Assembly (NCBI RefSeq): GCF_014359905.1
Contig: NZ_JACIYP010000008.1
Location: 28,502-92,501, forward strand
DNA: 64,000 bases
Reading direction: 5' to 3'
Source: Hoeflea sp.
Lineage (GTDB): Bacteria > Pseudomonadota > Alphaproteobacteria > Rhizobiales > Rhizobiaceae
How positions within the stretch are numbered: the first letter of the stretch is position 1; the number at the start of each line of letters is the position of its first letter. Under the pieces are notes generated by a model. That model was not told where the DNA came from, ran no database searches, and saw only the letters and a program-made list of their open reading frames with translations. Positions 17,537 to 27,689 of this stretch are shown one piece after another. A program made the translations under genes and the position numbers.

Positions 17537-18396
17537 GGCTTGCTCCCTGCACTTGCGGCAGCCACCTGCGGGCGCCGCATGAAGATGGGTTGAAAGGCGC
17601 CGTCCTGACGGATCTCGAGCCGCCCTTCCCGCACCATTTCAAGGCTTGCGGCGAATGAACTGGCGATCGCCGTCACGCGTTCCTCGGGATCGGACAGATA
17701 GCGGATCAGGTATTGATCCAGCGCCATCCAGTCCTTGAGCTCGCCGATCAGGCGGACCAGAATCACACGCGCATCGGCCAGCGACCACACCCGCCGCCGG
17801 GCGATGGTCACCTGGGTCACGGTCTGGCGCTGTCTCTGCGCGGCATAGGCTGTCAGCAGATCATAGAGCGTCGCGTCGAAATTCGATGTCTTGTCGATCA
17901 CCATAGGCTCGGGCTCGCCGCGCGCAAACACATCGCGCCCCAGACGGTTGCGGTTGACCAGCCGTGTGGCCGCTTCGCGCATGGCCTCGAGCCGCTTGAG
18001 CCGGAACGCCAGCTGCGCCGCCATCTCCTCGCCGCTGGGCTCGTCGCCCTTGGGGCTGTGCGGGATCAGCAGGCGGGATTTGAGATAGGCGAGCCATGCG
18101 GCCATCACCAGGTAATCGGCTGCCAGCTCAAGCCGCAACTCGCGCGCCTTTTCCACAAACAGCAGATATTGCTCGGCCAGCGCCAGAACCGAAATCTTCG
18201 CCAGGTCGACCCGCTGGGTCCGCGCCAGATGCAGCAGGAGGTCCAACGGTCCCTCGAAGCCTTCGACGTCGATCACCAGCGACGGATCGCCGATGGCCCG
18301 GTCGACTTTGACGTCTTCCCACATCGCATCCATCGGCGTCTTGCCCGATGGAAGTCTGTCAGGTCCGCCAGCGCTGTGCCGGTTGCCGTTGCTCAC
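17533..18396 (-). CDS. scpA: ScpA, segregation and condensation protein A (kleisin)
   Basis: A 287-residue kleisin. The core signature FEGPLDLLLHLARTQRVDL lies near residue 47, followed by LELAADYLVMAAWLAYLKS. It links the two SMC heads with ScpB. The first 35 residues (SNGNRHSAGGPDRLPSG and on) are not conserved in type, so a slightly later start is possible. It lies 18 bases downstream of nagZ and is coupled to scpB. Confidence 0.94.
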   Translation of the reverse strand: MSNGNRHSAGGPDRLPSGKTPMDAMWEDVKVDRAIGDPSLVIDVEGFEGPLDLLLHLARTQRVDLAKISVLALAEQYLLFVEKARELRLELAADYLVMAAWLAYLKSRLLIPHSPKGDEPSGEEMAAQLAFRLKRLEAMREAATRLVNRNRLGRDVFARGEPEPMVIDKTSNFDATLYDLLTAYAAQRQRQTVTQVTIARRRVWSLADARVILVRLIGELKDWMALDQYLIRYLSDPEERVTAIASSFAASLEMVREGRLEIRQDGAFQPIFMRRPQVAAASAGSKP

Positions 18397-18414
18397 ATGT
18401 GCCGCCTTTCATCC

Positions 18415-19431
18415 TCAAGAAGCCGCCATCAGCCCCTCGAATTCGTCCCGCAATGCAGCCTCGTCGCTGCCATCAGGCATCCGGAAAGCCGCCATCACGG
18501 CTTTCGCGCGCCGAAGGCTGTCTCCCGACAAGACAGGCGTGACCGAGGCCACCGCCTCCATTTCCGCCCTGTCGCCATTGCAGTGCAAGGTGACATCGCA
18601 TCCTGCAGCGAAAATTGCACCTGCCCTGGCCGCGAAATCCCCAGAAAGCGCATTCATCGACACATCATCCGACATCAACAGGCCATCAAACCCGATCTCG
18701 GCGCGAATCACCTGGTCCACCACACGGCGTGACGTGGTCGCGGGATGATCCGGATCGATGTCCGTGTAGACGACATGCGCCGACATCGCCATCGCTTCCC
18801 CGGCCAGCGCCTTGAACGGCGCAAAATCCCGCGAGGACAATTCGGATCGCGAGGCATCGACGCGCGGCAGTTCATGATGGGTGTCCGCGCCGGCGCGGCC
18901 GTGACCGGGAATGTGCTTGATCACCGGCAGCATGCCGCCGGCCTTCAGCCCCTCGCATGCAGCCGCCCCCAACGCGGCCACCACGTCCGGCGTTATCCCA
19001 TAAGCGCGGCTGCCGATCACTTCGTGGCCTCCCGGCGCGGGCACATCCAGCACCGGCAAACAGTTGACCGTGATCCCCAAAGGCAAGAGATCGAAGGCAT
19101 GAAGCCGCGACATGATCCAGGTTGCGCGCAGGCCCGCCTCGGGACTGGCCCGGTAGAGCGCGCCCAGATCCGCGCCGGACGGGTATTGCGGCACCAGCGG
19201 CGGCTTGAAACGCTGCACCCGGCCACCCTCCTGATCGATCAGCACCGGCGCATCCGGACGGCCGATGCAGGCCCTGAGGCTCGCGGTCAGGTCCGACACC
19301 TGGCTCAGGCTCACGATGTTGCGGCCAAACAGGATGAAGCCCCAGGGCCTGTGCTCGGCAAATAACGCCGCCTCATCAGATGTGAGTTCCGGTCCCGCGC
19401 ACCCGAATATAACTGCTTTTGATTCGCTCAT
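18415..19431 (-). CDS. nagZ: NagZ, beta-N-acetylhexosaminidase
   Basis: A 338-residue glycoside hydrolase family 3 enzyme that removes GlcNAc from anhydromuropeptides in the cytoplasm during peptidoglycan recycling. It has DQEGGRVQRF (substrate loop), the KHIPGHG...THHELP segment with the mobile catalytic loop His, and the nucleophile Asp in LLMSDDVSMNAL. No signal peptide is seen, in line with a cytoplasmic enzyme. Its place between a SPOR protein and scpAB matches the remembered Rhizobiales order. Confidence 0.94.
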   Translation of the reverse strand: MSESKAVIFGCAGPELTSDEAALFAEHRPWGFILFGRNIVSLSQVSDLTASLRACIGRPDAPVLIDQEGGRVQRFKPPLVPQYPSGADLGALYRASPEAGLRATWIMSRLHAFDLLPLGITVNCLPVLDVPAPGGHEVIGSRAYGITPDVVAALGAAACEGLKAGGMLPVIKHIPGHGRAGADTHHELPRVDASRSELSSRDFAPFKALAGEAMAMSAHVVYTDIDPDHPATTSRRVVDQVIRAEIGFDGLLMSDDVSMNALSGDFAARAGAIFAAGCDVTLHCNGDRAEMEAVASVTPVLSGDSLRRAKAVMAAFRMPDGSDEAALRDEFEGLMAAS

Positions 19432-19497
19432 CCTCCAATGGTAGCCGATTGGCCAGCCTTTGACAGGATCCGGTTGCGCACCGGCCCTTCATACAGA

Positions 19498-19523
19498 CAA
19501 GCCGCACCCGAAGGCGCGGCTTG
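19498..19523 (-). terminator. Hairpin between the SPOR gene and nagZ
   Basis: CAAGCCGC (19498-19505) pairs with GCGGCTTG (19516-19523). The minus-strand sequence after it (TCTGTATG) is only weakly U-rich, so this may be an attenuating or processing hairpin rather than a full terminator. Confidence 0.4.
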
Positions 19524-19550
19524 CAGGATGCGAGATGATTGCGCGGGATG

Positions 19551-22500
19551 CTATCGCGACACGAAGCAGCTTCCGCCGGCCGACTTGTAGCGTGCGCACA
19601 AGGCATTGGCCTCATCGCGGCTTCCTGCCGGAATTCTCACCCGGTGGAACACGCCCTTGCCCGGAATGTCCGCACGCTGGATATCAACCCCGCGGCCGCC
19701 GATGACCGAGCTGTAACGGCTCGATAATGTCTGCCAGGAGGCTTGCGCGCCCTCTGCACTCGGTTGCGAGGCGATCTGCACATAATAGCCGCCGGGATTG
19801 GCGGCAGGCGCCGCAGCAGCCGGTGCGGATGCCACCTCTGACGGTTGGGCCGATTCGGCAGGCAGGGATTGCGGATTGGCGACATTGCCGCCCTGGGTAA
19901 CGGTGCCCACCACCGTGACCGGCTGGTCGGCCGGGCGGTTTTGCGGAACCGGCGCGCGGATCGGCTGGGTCGTGACCACGCGGACCGGAGCGATGGACTG
20001 ATCCGTGGCCGGCACGTCGGCCGCAGCACCAGAGTCGGCTGCGGCGGTCTGCGTTTCTGCGCCGGTCGGTTCCGCAGCAGCCTGCTCGACCGGAGCGGCA
20101 GCGGGTGCCGGAACAAGGGGCGCGGTTTCGGCCGTCGCCGGATCTGCTTTCATGGCTTCGGCCGCGGTGGGTTCGGCCAATGCCGGTGCCGGCTGGGCCG
20201 TAGCGGCCTCAGCTTCGGGTTCAAGCTCTTCCCGGGCGACGATCGACCCATCCGGCCGGACAATCATCGTGCGCACACGGCGCGGGGAGACCACCGGTGC
20301 GCCGGCGGTATCAGAGGCTCCGTCGACGCTTGCACCGTCGGCAGCCAAGCGCTCTTCGGATTTCTCCGCTACATCGCCACGGCCTTCAAGCGGCAGGACC
20401 TGCGGATCGAGTGTGCGTTGGACAACATCAACCGGCTCCTCCGCGGTATTGACCAGCGATGGCTGCCCCGTTGAATTGGCGTCGCCGCCGGCGACACGGT
20501 CGTAAACCGCCTTGTCCTGATTGGGCACCGTCATGCCGCCCGGATTCTCGGGCAGCACTTTCACCGGCTCCGTGTCAGCCCGGATAATGCGCGGACCACC
20601 ATCGGCGACCGTATCGTCGCCCGACAGCATGCTCCAACCCAAGGCGCCGACGCCGGCAAGCACGGCGATCCCGAGAACCGCAAGCGCCAGACCCGCTCCG
20701 CGGGAGCCAGGCTCGCGCTGCGCGGGCTCTTCAGCTAACGTGTCCCGGCCATGATCCGTGTAGCCCCGTTCGTCCGCATGCGCTTCCGGATCCTGATAGG
20801 AATGGCCCGACGGCACAACGCCGAGTTCGCGTTCGAGCGCAACGTAATCATCGGAAATCTCATAGTCGCGCGAGTCAGCATCGCTACGGCTCCAATCCTC
20901 GGTCGACGCATAGGCTGTGCTGACGGCCGCGCCGGTTCCCGCATCGGAAATATCGACAATTTCCGCAAATTCCCGTTCGATTTCCGTGTCGTAGTCCGGC
21001 TCGACGGGCTGTGGCTCATCATGCACGAGTTCGGGCACGTCGATTTCAGCCACGGCTTCGACACCAACCTCGGGCTCGGATATCAACTCGGCATCGAAAT
21101 AATAGCCGTCCTGTCCGCCCTGCTCCGCAGGTTCGGCTGTCTCGAACCCGTCAAGCCAATCGTCGTCGAAAAGCGGTGCGTCCTGCCGATCCGTCGGATC
21201 GGCTGCCGTCAACTGCTCAGGCGCTGGAACGGGCTCGGAATCATGCTCCTCTTCGGCTGGAACCAATCCGAGGAACGATTCAGCCATCTCGTCGCGCTCG
21301 GCTGCTGCGGCCGGCACGACCAAAGCCCCAGGTCCCCATTCGTCAGCGTCCTGGCCATCTGCCTGCGGCGCATCCGTTGAGGCCAGATCGTCCGGCTCGG
21401 CCCAATCGCTCTCGAGGTCCGCGGCAGCCTCGGCAAGGACCTGCTCAAGGTCAAGGTCGAGATCAAAATCGAGATCATCCGGTTCATCGGAACTTGCCTG
21501 AAACGGATCACTATCGGGATCCGGCAAGCCGAACATGTCCTCAAGTTCTTCGTCGAGTTTCTCGGCTGCTGCCTCTTCTATGCTGTCCGCCGGCCAGCCT
21601 TCTGCCGCGTCAACCGGTGTTTCGGAACGCCGGGGCAGCCCGTCATCGTCGGCAATATCGGCGAGCAGTTCTTCCGCGGCATCGTCAAACACCAAGTCTT
21701 CACCGTCAGCGGAACCGTCATCCCACACGCCCTGCTCGGCATCGGCGCCAAATCCGGCCTGGCTGGGGGCAGCAAAGGCCTCATCAGGCTCGGCCTGCCG
21801 GGCACCGGGATCATTCATCGACAGGGTCTGCCCGAAAGAATCGAGCTCGGTGGACAGGAAGTCCTCGAAATCCAGCCCGGCGGGATCCGGAGCTGTGCCT
21901 GCCATCGCTTCGTATGGCGGCTCGTCGAAGAGTGGCTGATCATCGGACTGGACTGGGGCCGTCCCGTAATCCGGGTCAGCCTCTTCCTCGCCCGAAGCCA
22001 CATCCGGGAGGTCTTCAAACCCCTCCATATCGTCAAAAAGGTCCTCTTCGCGATCAGGCTCCTCTTCCAACGTCTCCGCGGCGGCATCAGTCTGAACCTC
22101 CCCAGAAACCGGATGAAATGGAGGGTTCGCGCTCTCGAAGCTCGGAGGTTGACTGGCCGGCAGTTCAAAACGGAACATGTCAGTCAGAACGTCATCGTCC
22201 GGAATTTCCGCCGGAGGCGCCAAGCGGCCGCCACCGAAATCGGCGTTGATCACCTGACCCAACTCATCCTGAACCGGCTCAGCCGGCCCATCGTAAGCCC
22301 CGAAATCAGGCTCGGCCGCGGCTTCCGGTTCAGCGTCGAGCTCAGCGTCCGCCCACGGGTCGTCCTGCAGGTCTTCATCCAGGGCGGGCCCTGTCTCCCG
22401 GAACTCGGCGGATCCATCCAGATCCAGATCCAGATCCAGATCGAGGTCCAGGTCTGGTTCCTCATCAACCGCGCGCGACAAGGCAGCCGCCGAAAAGTCA

Positions 22501-22895
22501 TCGGCCGGTTCCAGATCCTGAAAATCATCGGCCGGTTCCCGATCCTGCAGATCACCGGTTTCCGCTCCAAGCCACGGATCTTCCGGTTCGGCCTCAAAGG
22601 CCCCTTCGACTGCAACGGGTTCACGATCCGCATCGGCATCCACCTGCGCGCCGGCGACAGCATCATCGGCTTCAAGCAGGTCAAGCTCGTCTATGGCGGG
22701 GATCTGCGGCACGTCAAGTTCGCGCATCAACTCGGCTTCAAGATCGAAGTCGCTCGATTGAGGCTCGGCATTGACCGCCGCCCCGCCTTCGGCAGGCCGC
22801 TCGTAACCGATGATCCTGGCAAGCTCCGCCAAAGGATCATCGATTTCGGCATCCGGATTCGGGGACCGGGTGTTGCTATCCAATTGATCAACCAT
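19551..22895 (-). CDS. Large acidic membrane protein with C-terminal SPOR domain
   Basis: A 1114-residue protein. Residues 1-730 are a very acidic, low-complexity, presumably cytoplasmic region with Asp-Leu repeats. One TM helix lies near 731-755 (GLALAVLGIAVLAGVGALGW). A Pro/Ala/Thr-rich periplasmic linker follows, and residues about 1035-1114 form a SPOR domain (GYYVQIASQPSAEGA ... VFHRVRIP ... CFVSR). SPOR domains bind denuded glycan strands at division sites. The cytoplasmic part is disordered in composition and much longer than in classic FtsN. The position between argS and nagZ matches a conserved Rhizobiales arrangement. A cell division or envelope role is inferred. Confidence 0.85.
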   Translation of the reverse strand: MVDQLDSNTRSPNPDAEIDDPLAELARIIGYERPAEGGAAVNAEPQSSDFDLEAELMRELDVPQIPAIDELDLLEADDAVAGAQVDADADREPVAVEGAFEAEPEDPWLGAETGDLQDREPADDFQDLEPADDFSAAALSRAVDEEPDLDLDLDLDLDLDGSAEFRETGPALDEDLQDDPWADAELDAEPEAAAEPDFGAYDGPAEPVQDELGQVINADFGGGRLAPPAEIPDDDVLTDMFRFELPASQPPSFESANPPFHPVSGEVQTDAAAETLEEEPDREEDLFDDMEGFEDLPDVASGEEEADPDYGTAPVQSDDQPLFDEPPYEAMAGTAPDPAGLDFEDFLSTELDSFGQTLSMNDPGARQAEPDEAFAAPSQAGFGADAEQGVWDDGSADGEDLVFDDAAEELLADIADDDGLPRRSETPVDAAEGWPADSIEEAAAEKLDEELEDMFGLPDPDSDPFQASSDEPDDLDFDLDLDLEQVLAEAAADLESDWAEPDDLASTDAPQADGQDADEWGPGALVVPAAAAERDEMAESFLGLVPAEEEHDSEPVPAPEQLTAADPTDRQDAPLFDDDWLDGFETAEPAEQGGQDGYYFDAELISEPEVGVEAVAEIDVPELVHDEPQPVEPDYDTEIEREFAEIVDISDAGTGAAVSTAYASTEDWSRSDADSRDYEISDDYVALERELGVVPSGHSYQDPEAHADERGYTDHGRDTLAEEPAQREPGSRGAGLALAVLGIAVLAGVGALGWSMLSGDDTVADGGPRIIRADTEPVKVLPENPGGMTVPNQDKAVYDRVAGGDANSTGQPSLVNTAEEPVDVVQRTLDPQVLPLEGRGDVAEKSEERLAADGASVDGASDTAGAPVVSPRRVRTMIVRPDGSIVAREELEPEAEAATAQPAPALAEPTAAEAMKADPATAETAPLVPAPAAAPVEQAAAEPTGAETQTAAADSGAAADVPATDQSIAPVRVVTTQPIRAPVPQNRPADQPVTVVGTVTQGGNVANPQSLPAESAQPSEVASAPAAAAPAANPGGYYVQIASQPSAEGAQASWQTLSSRYSSVIGGRGVDIQRADIPGKGVFHRVRIPAGSRDEANALCARYKSAGGSCFVSR
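22411..22452. repeat. GATCCA hexanucleotide tandem repeat inside the SPOR gene
   Basis: About six near-perfect GATCCA units encode a run of alternating Asp-Leu on the minus strand. Unit number changes would keep the frame, so length variation between strains would be tolerated. Confidence 0.8.
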
Positions 22896-22955
22896 GGTTC
22901 ACTCACACACTCTCGCATTTTGTACTGCCAGAGCATTGTGGGGAAAAGGTGACGT

Positions 22956-24716
22956 CTAGCGCATTTCTTCCGGTGCGTCAGTTCCCGTAATGGAAAGACC
23001 TGACTTCAGAACCGATGCGACCGCGTACACCAAACCCATCCTGGCGATAGTTGATTGTCTGTTTTTATCGTTAACAAACCGCAAACCCGGCTCATCTCGC
23101 CCTTTGTTCCAGTGCGCGTGGAGCAGACTTGCAAGGTCGTAAAGGTAAAATGCCACCCTGTGCGGCTCTTGTCCCAGGGCAGCAGCTTCAATCATCCGGG
23201 GATATTCGCCAAGCTTGGCGATCAGCGCCAGTTCGCTCTCGTGAGCCAGATCGGAGAGGTCGGTTGACGCAAGTGTTTCCGGCGACAGGTCAAGATCCGG
23301 GAAGATTTCGAGGGCCTGACGCATCACCGATGCACATCTGGCATGGGCGTACTGAACGTAGAAGACCGGGTTGTCCTTGGACTGCTCCGTCACCTTGGCA
23401 AAGTCGAAATCGAGTGTTTCCGAACTCTTGCGATAAAGCATCATGAAGCGGACCGAATCGACGCCAACCTCGTCCACCACTTCGCGCAGCGTGATGAAGT
23501 CGCCCGACCGCTTGGACATCCGTACCGGCTCGCCGTTGCGGTAGATCTTGACGAGCTGGCACAAGAGCACCGTGAGCTTCGCTTCACCCGCCGAAACCGC
23601 CTTGGCGACAGCCTCAAGACGCTTGATATAGCCGCCATGATCGGCGCCCAGCACATAGATCATCTCGGTGAAGCCGCGCTCGAACTTGTCGCGGAAATAG
23701 GCCACGTCGGCGGCGAAATAGGTGTAGCTGCCATCCGACTTGATGAGAGGGCGGTCCATGTCATCGCCGACCTCGGTCGAGCGGAACAGCGTCTGTTCGC
23801 GGTCTTCCCAGTCTTCCGCCGTCTGGCCCTTCGGGGGCGGCAGCTTGCCCTTGTAGACATGGCCCTTGAAGGTCAGGTCGTTGATGGCGTTGCGGATCGC
23901 CCGCTCGCCGTCGGCATGCAGGCTGCGCTCGGAGAAGAACACGTCATGCTCGACATTGAGCGCCTTGAGGTCCTCCCGGATCATCGTCATCATCGCATCA
24001 ATGGTGCGGTCCTTGATGATCGCCATCCGCTCTTCTTCCGGCATAAGGCTGAGCGATGCGCCATATTCCTCGGCCAGAACCTGGGCGATGGGGATCAGGT
24101 AATCGCCCGGGTAGAGGCCTGCCGGGATCTCGCCGATGCTGTCGCCCAGCGCCTCGCGGTAGCGCAGATAGACCGATTTCGACAGCACGTCGATCTGCGA
24201 TCCGGCGTCGTTGATGTAGTATTCCTTGGTTACGTCGTAGCCGGCGTAACTCATCAGATTGGCCAGCGCGTCGCCGACCACCGCGCCGCGGCAATGGCCG
24301 ACATGCATCGGCCCGGTCGGGTTTGCCGACACATACTCCACATTGACCTTTCGGCCGCCGCCGACGGAGGAACGGCCATAATTCACGCCCTCGCGTGCGA
24401 TGACCGTGACCAGTCGCTGCCAAAACGGAGCGGTCAGCCGGAAATTGAGAAATCCCGGACCGGCCACGCTGGTTTCGGCGACATCGGGGTCGTTGTCGAA
24501 CTGAGCCGCAATCAGCTCGGCAAGGGTCCGCGGATTCATGCCCAGCGGCTTGGCCAGAACCATCGCAGCATTGGTCGAGATGTCGCCATGCGCCGCATCG
24601 CGCGGCGGCTCCACGGCCAGTCGCTCGAAGCTGACGGCGTCGCCCTTATCCTTAACAATCTCAAGCGCTTCAATGGCTTGCTTGATTCTGGTCTCGAAGT
24701 CTTTGAACACATTCAT
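22956..24716 (-). CDS. argS: Arginyl-tRNA synthetase
   Basis: A 586-residue class I synthetase of standard length. The HIGH-type motif is PMHVGHCRG and the KMSKS-type motif is degenerate MSKRSG, as usual for ArgS. The N-terminal Add-1 tRNA-recognition domain precedes it and the DALR anticodon domain ends the protein ([15 protein letters not shown]). The ATG at 24716 begins MNVFKDFE, the conserved start; an upstream GTG-type extension is not supported. It lies between dgt and the SPOR gene. Confidence 0.97.
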   Translation of the reverse strand: MNVFKDFETRIKQAIEALEIVKDKGDAVSFERLAVEPPRDAAHGDISTNAAMVLAKPLGMNPRTLAELIAAQFDNDPDVAETSVAGPGFLNFRLTAPFWQRLVTVIAREGVNYGRSSVGGGRKVNVEYVSANPTGPMHVGHCRGAVVGDALANLMSYAGYDVTKEYYINDAGSQIDVLSKSVYLRYREALGDSIGEIPAGLYPGDYLIPIAQVLAEEYGASLSLMPEEERMAIIKDRTIDAMMTMIREDLKALNVEHDVFFSERSLHADGERAIRNAINDLTFKGHVYKGKLPPPKGQTAEDWEDREQTLFRSTEVGDDMDRPLIKSDGSYTYFAADVAYFRDKFERGFTEMIYVLGADHGGYIKRLEAVAKAVSAGEAKLTVLLCQLVKIYRNGEPVRMSKRSGDFITLREVVDEVGVDSVRFMMLYRKSSETLDFDFAKVTEQSKDNPVFYVQYAHARCASVMRQALEIFPDLDLSPETLASTDLSDLAHESELALIAKLGEYPRMIEAAALGQEPHRVAFYLYDLASLLHAHWNKGRDEPGLRFVNDKNRQSTIARMGLVYAVASVLKSGLSITGTDAPEEMR

Positions 24717-24781
24717 GGCAATAGGGTCCGGATAGGGCAAAAAGGGCGCGAAACGGGCGTTCGCGCGAGGTTGAGCGCTGC

Positions 24782-25987
24782 CTATCGCAATTCAGGTGTA
24801 TGGTCAAACAAACGCCGGTGCGCACTCACCGCGTAGGTATCGGTCATCCCGGCGAGATAGTCCCTCACCTTCCGCGCCCGCATTTCCACCGGCAGATCCT
24901 CGATCCCGGTTGACGCATGCTTGTCGCCCATCACGCCGGGGTCGGCCATAAAGGCCGAATAGAGATCCCTGACGATCCTTGTGGCATTGGCCCGCACCCG
25001 CATGACATCCGGATGGCGGTAGAGATGCCGGAAAAGGAACGCCTTGATGTGCTTGTCGGCGGTGACGAAGTCGTCAGAGAAATGCGCGATCGTCCGCCCC
25101 GCGTGACGCACATCGTCGGCCGAGCCCGGCCTGACCGCGGCAATGTTGGCCTGGGCTGTGCCGATCACATCCTCCACCATTTCGGTGATCTGCCGCCGCA
25201 TCACCTCGTGGATCAACCGCGGCTCCTCAATTGTCGGGTAACGCCGGCGGACGTCCGAGAGCAGACGCACGAGCAGCGGCAGTTCCTCAAGCATCTCGAG
25301 CGTGATCAGGCCGGATCGAAGCCCGTCGTCGATGTCATGGGTGTTGTAGGCAATGTCATCGGCAATTGCCGCCACCTGCGCCTCGAGGCCGGCATGGGAC
25401 GAAAGCCACAGGTCGTGACGCCTGTTGTAGTCGACAATCGGTTCGGGCACGGGATCAGCGCCGTCCACAATCAGGGGTCCATTGTGCTTGACCAGCCCTT
25501 CAAGCGTTTCCCAGGTCAGGTTCAGACCGTCGAACTCGGCGTAGCGCTGCTCCAGCTTGGTGACGATGCGCAAGGACTGGGCATTGTGATCAAACCCGCC
25601 GGCGTCGGCCAGCAGTTCGGCCAGCGCCTCTTCCCCGGTGTGGCCAAAGGGCGTGTGGCCGAAATCATGCACCAGCGCCACGCCCTCGGCCAGATCCTCG
25701 TCAAGCTTGAGTGCGCGCGCCAGCGCCCGGGCGATCTGCGCCACCTCGATGGTATGGGTCAGCCGCGTGCGGTAATGATCGCCCTCATGGGCGACAAACA
25801 CCTGCGTCTTGTGCTTGAGCCGCCGGAAGGCGGTGGTGTGAATGATGCGGTCGCGATCGCGCTGGAACTCCGACCGGGTCGGGCTCACCGGCTCGGCAAC
25901 CAGCCGGCCGCGGCTCGTCCACGGATCTGAGGCCCAGGGCGCGCGCACCCCGGTTCCAAAACCAAGCTGTGTAACGTCAAATTCCAT
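24782..25987 (-). CDS. dgt: dGTPase-like HD-domain triphosphohydrolase
   Basis: A 401-residue deoxynucleoside triphosphate triphosphohydrolase-like protein. The opening [16 protein letters not shown] and [11 protein letters not shown] are family signatures, and the metal-binding HD site is spread over [15 protein letters not shown] and ADDIAYN. It would convert dNTPs to deoxynucleosides and tripolyphosphate. Two ATGs lie six bases apart (25993 and 25987); the second has better spacing from ACGGG. It is first in the minus-strand run leading to argS and is divergent from erpA. Confidence 0.92.
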   Translation of the reverse strand: MEFDVTQLGFGTGVRAPWASDPWTSRGRLVAEPVSPTRSEFQRDRDRIIHTTAFRRLKHKTQVFVAHEGDHYRTRLTHTIEVAQIARALARALKLDEDLAEGVALVHDFGHTPFGHTGEEALAELLADAGGFDHNAQSLRIVTKLEQRYAEFDGLNLTWETLEGLVKHNGPLIVDGADPVPEPIVDYNRRHDLWLSSHAGLEAQVAAIADDIAYNTHDIDDGLRSGLITLEMLEELPLLVRLLSDVRRRYPTIEEPRLIHEVMRRQITEMVEDVIGTAQANIAAVRPGSADDVRHAGRTIAHFSDDFVTADKHIKAFLFRHLYRHPDVMRVRANATRIVRDLYSAFMADPGVMGDKHASTGIEDLPVEMRARKVRDYLAGMTDTYAVSAHRRLFDHTPELR

Positions 25988-26124
25988 GCCCATCCCGTCA
26001 ACAGGCGATCATCAGGCCCGACTCAACGCGCCAAGCATTGACGCCGGGCCAGCGCCTTCATACCTATAGGAGGACTGATTTGAAACAAGTCTCTGCCGGA
26101 CCTTGACCCCGGCAAGGAGGTATC

Positions 26125-26460
26125 ATGACTGAAACAGCACAAGTGACGCTGTCGGACTCCGCCGCCCGCCGGATCAGGGAGATCGTTTCGGCCGAAGCCG
26201 GCAAGTCGGCGCTTCGGGTGTCGGTCGAAGGCGGCGGCTGCTCGGGTTTTTCCTACAAGTTCGATCTGGCCGACGAGGCTTCCGACGATGATGTCGTCCT
26301 GGAGAGGGACGATGCCCGCGTGCTGATCGACCAGATATCGCTGGTCTACATGGCGGGTTCGGAAATCGATTTCGTCGACAATCTGATGGGCCAGGCGTTC
26401 CAGATCAGGAATCCCAATGCGGTCGCGTCCTGCGGCTGCGGCACCAGCTTCTCGATCTGA
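26125..26460 (+). CDS. erpA: ErpA-like iron-sulfur cluster insertion protein
   Basis: A 111-residue A-type Fe-S carrier (HesB/IscA family). The three conserved cysteines are Cys39 in GGGCSGF and Cys103/Cys105 in CGCGTSF. An ideal AAGGAGG box precedes the ATG. A-type carriers pass [4Fe-4S] clusters to apo-targets. ErpA rather than IscA is chosen because it stands outside any isc or suf operon. Confidence 0.9.
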   Translation: MTETAQVTLSDSAARRIREIVSAEAGKSALRVSVEGGGCSGFSYKFDLADEASDDDVVLERDDARVLIDQISLVYMAGSEIDFVDNLMGQAFQIRNPNAVASCGCGTSFSI

Positions 26461-26507
26461 TCGCCCATTCCGGCGCTGCAAACCCTGCGCTGCCGACACC
26501 CTGAAGG

Positions 26508-27299
26508 ATGTTCGCCTTGAAAATCGCCACCTGGAACATCAACGGCATCAAGGCGCGGATCGACAATCTGCAATCCTGGCTCAAGGAAAGCGACCCGGAT
26601 ATCGCCTGCCTGCAGGAGATCAAGTCGGTCGATGACGGCTTTCCCCGGCTGGAGATTGAATCTCTCGGCTATCACGTCGAAACCCATGGCCAGAAGGGCT
26701 TCAACGGGGTCGCGATCCTGTCCAAGCGCAGCCCCGACGAGGTCAACCGCGGCCTGCCCGGTGACGATGACGATGAGCAGGCCCGCTTCATCGAGGCGGT
26801 GTTTTCGGTCGATGGCGGCAGCTTGCGCGTCGCGTCGATCTACCTGCCCAACGGCAATCCGGTCGATACCCCGAAATACCCCTACAAGCTCTCCTGGATG
26901 GAGCGTCTCGAGGCCTTCGCCGCCGATCGCCTGGCTCTCGAAGAACCGCTGGTGCTGGCCGGAGACTACAATGTCATCCCCGAACCGGTGGATTGTCACG
27001 ATCCGAAGGTGTGGGAGGGCGACGCCCTGTTTCTCCCGCAAACCCGCGCTGCCTTCCGCAGGCTTGAAAACCTGGGCTTCACCGATGCGGTGCGCGCCGT
27101 CAATGACCAGCCCGAGACCTATACGTTCTGGGACTACCAGGCAGGCGCCTGGCAAAAGAACAACGGCATCCGCATCGATCACCTGATGCTCTCGCCCGAG
27201 GCGGCAGACAGATTGCAGTCAGCCACGGTCGAAAAACATGTCCGCGGTTGGGAGCGCCCCTCCGATCACGTTCCGGTGGTGGTTTCCCTGGCTCTGTGA
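26508..27299 (+). CDS. xthA: Exodeoxyribonuclease III (AP endonuclease)
   Basis: A 263-residue EEP-fold nuclease for base excision repair at abasic sites. Catalytic residues visible: Asn10 (TWNING), Glu37 (CLQEIKS), Asp153 and Asn155 (GDYNVIP) and Asp253-His254 (PSDHVPV). The start MFALKI is an ATG with a weak AAGG just upstream; a TTG three codons later is an alternative. It is 47 bases downstream of erpA and may be co-transcribed. Confidence 0.95.
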   Translation: MFALKIATWNINGIKARIDNLQSWLKESDPDIACLQEIKSVDDGFPRLEIESLGYHVETHGQKGFNGVAILSKRSPDEVNRGLPGDDDDEQARFIEAVFSVDGGSLRVASIYLPNGNPVDTPKYPYKLSWMERLEAFAADRLALEEPLVLAGDYNVIPEPVDCHDPKVWEGDALFLPQTRAAFRRLENLGFTDAVRAVNDQPETYTFWDYQAGAWQKNNGIRIDHLMLSPEAADRLQSATVEKHVRGWERPSDHVPVVVSLAL

Positions 27300-27367
27300 A
27301 CCCCGGCCTGTAATCCGGCAGCGTCCGAAGCCTTGCCAAGCGCGAATTACGGGCGCATCATTTGTCC

Positions 27368-27655
27368 ATGAGACATGCGCGATCATGGCTGTTGGCCATG
27401 GGCATCGGTATTGTGGCGGTGCCTGGCCTGTTCATCCCCCCCGCTTCCGCGGGGCCGGACTGTGAATGCGTGGGCAACGGCAGGAAGGTCAAGGAGGGCA
27501 GCGTGATCTGCCTGCAGGTCGGCTCATCCCAGCGCTATCTCGCCCGTTGCGAGCGCGTTCTCAACAACACCAGCTGGAAAAAAATCTCCGACGGCTGCCC
27601 CACCGCGCAAACGTCGCCACGAGCGGACATGACGGTCGCCCGCGTGCCGGGCTGA
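27368..27655 (+). CDS. Small secreted cysteine-containing protein
   Basis: A 95-residue protein of unknown function. The signal peptide is clear: MRHARSW, a hydrophobic core LLAMGIGIVAVPGLF and the cleavage context PASA-GPD. The mature part has five cysteines (CEC, VICL, ARCER, DGCP) and a basic middle, so disulfide bonding in the periplasm is plausible. It follows xthA by 68 bases on the same strand. I do not recognise a named domain. Confidence 0.65.
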   Translation: MRHARSWLLAMGIGIVAVPGLFIPPASAGPDCECVGNGRKVKEGSVICLQVGSSQRYLARCERVLNNTSWKKISDGCPTAQTSPRADMTVARVPG

Positions 27656-27689
27656 GCTTCAGCCTGTTCGGATCAACAGGCAATTCGGT

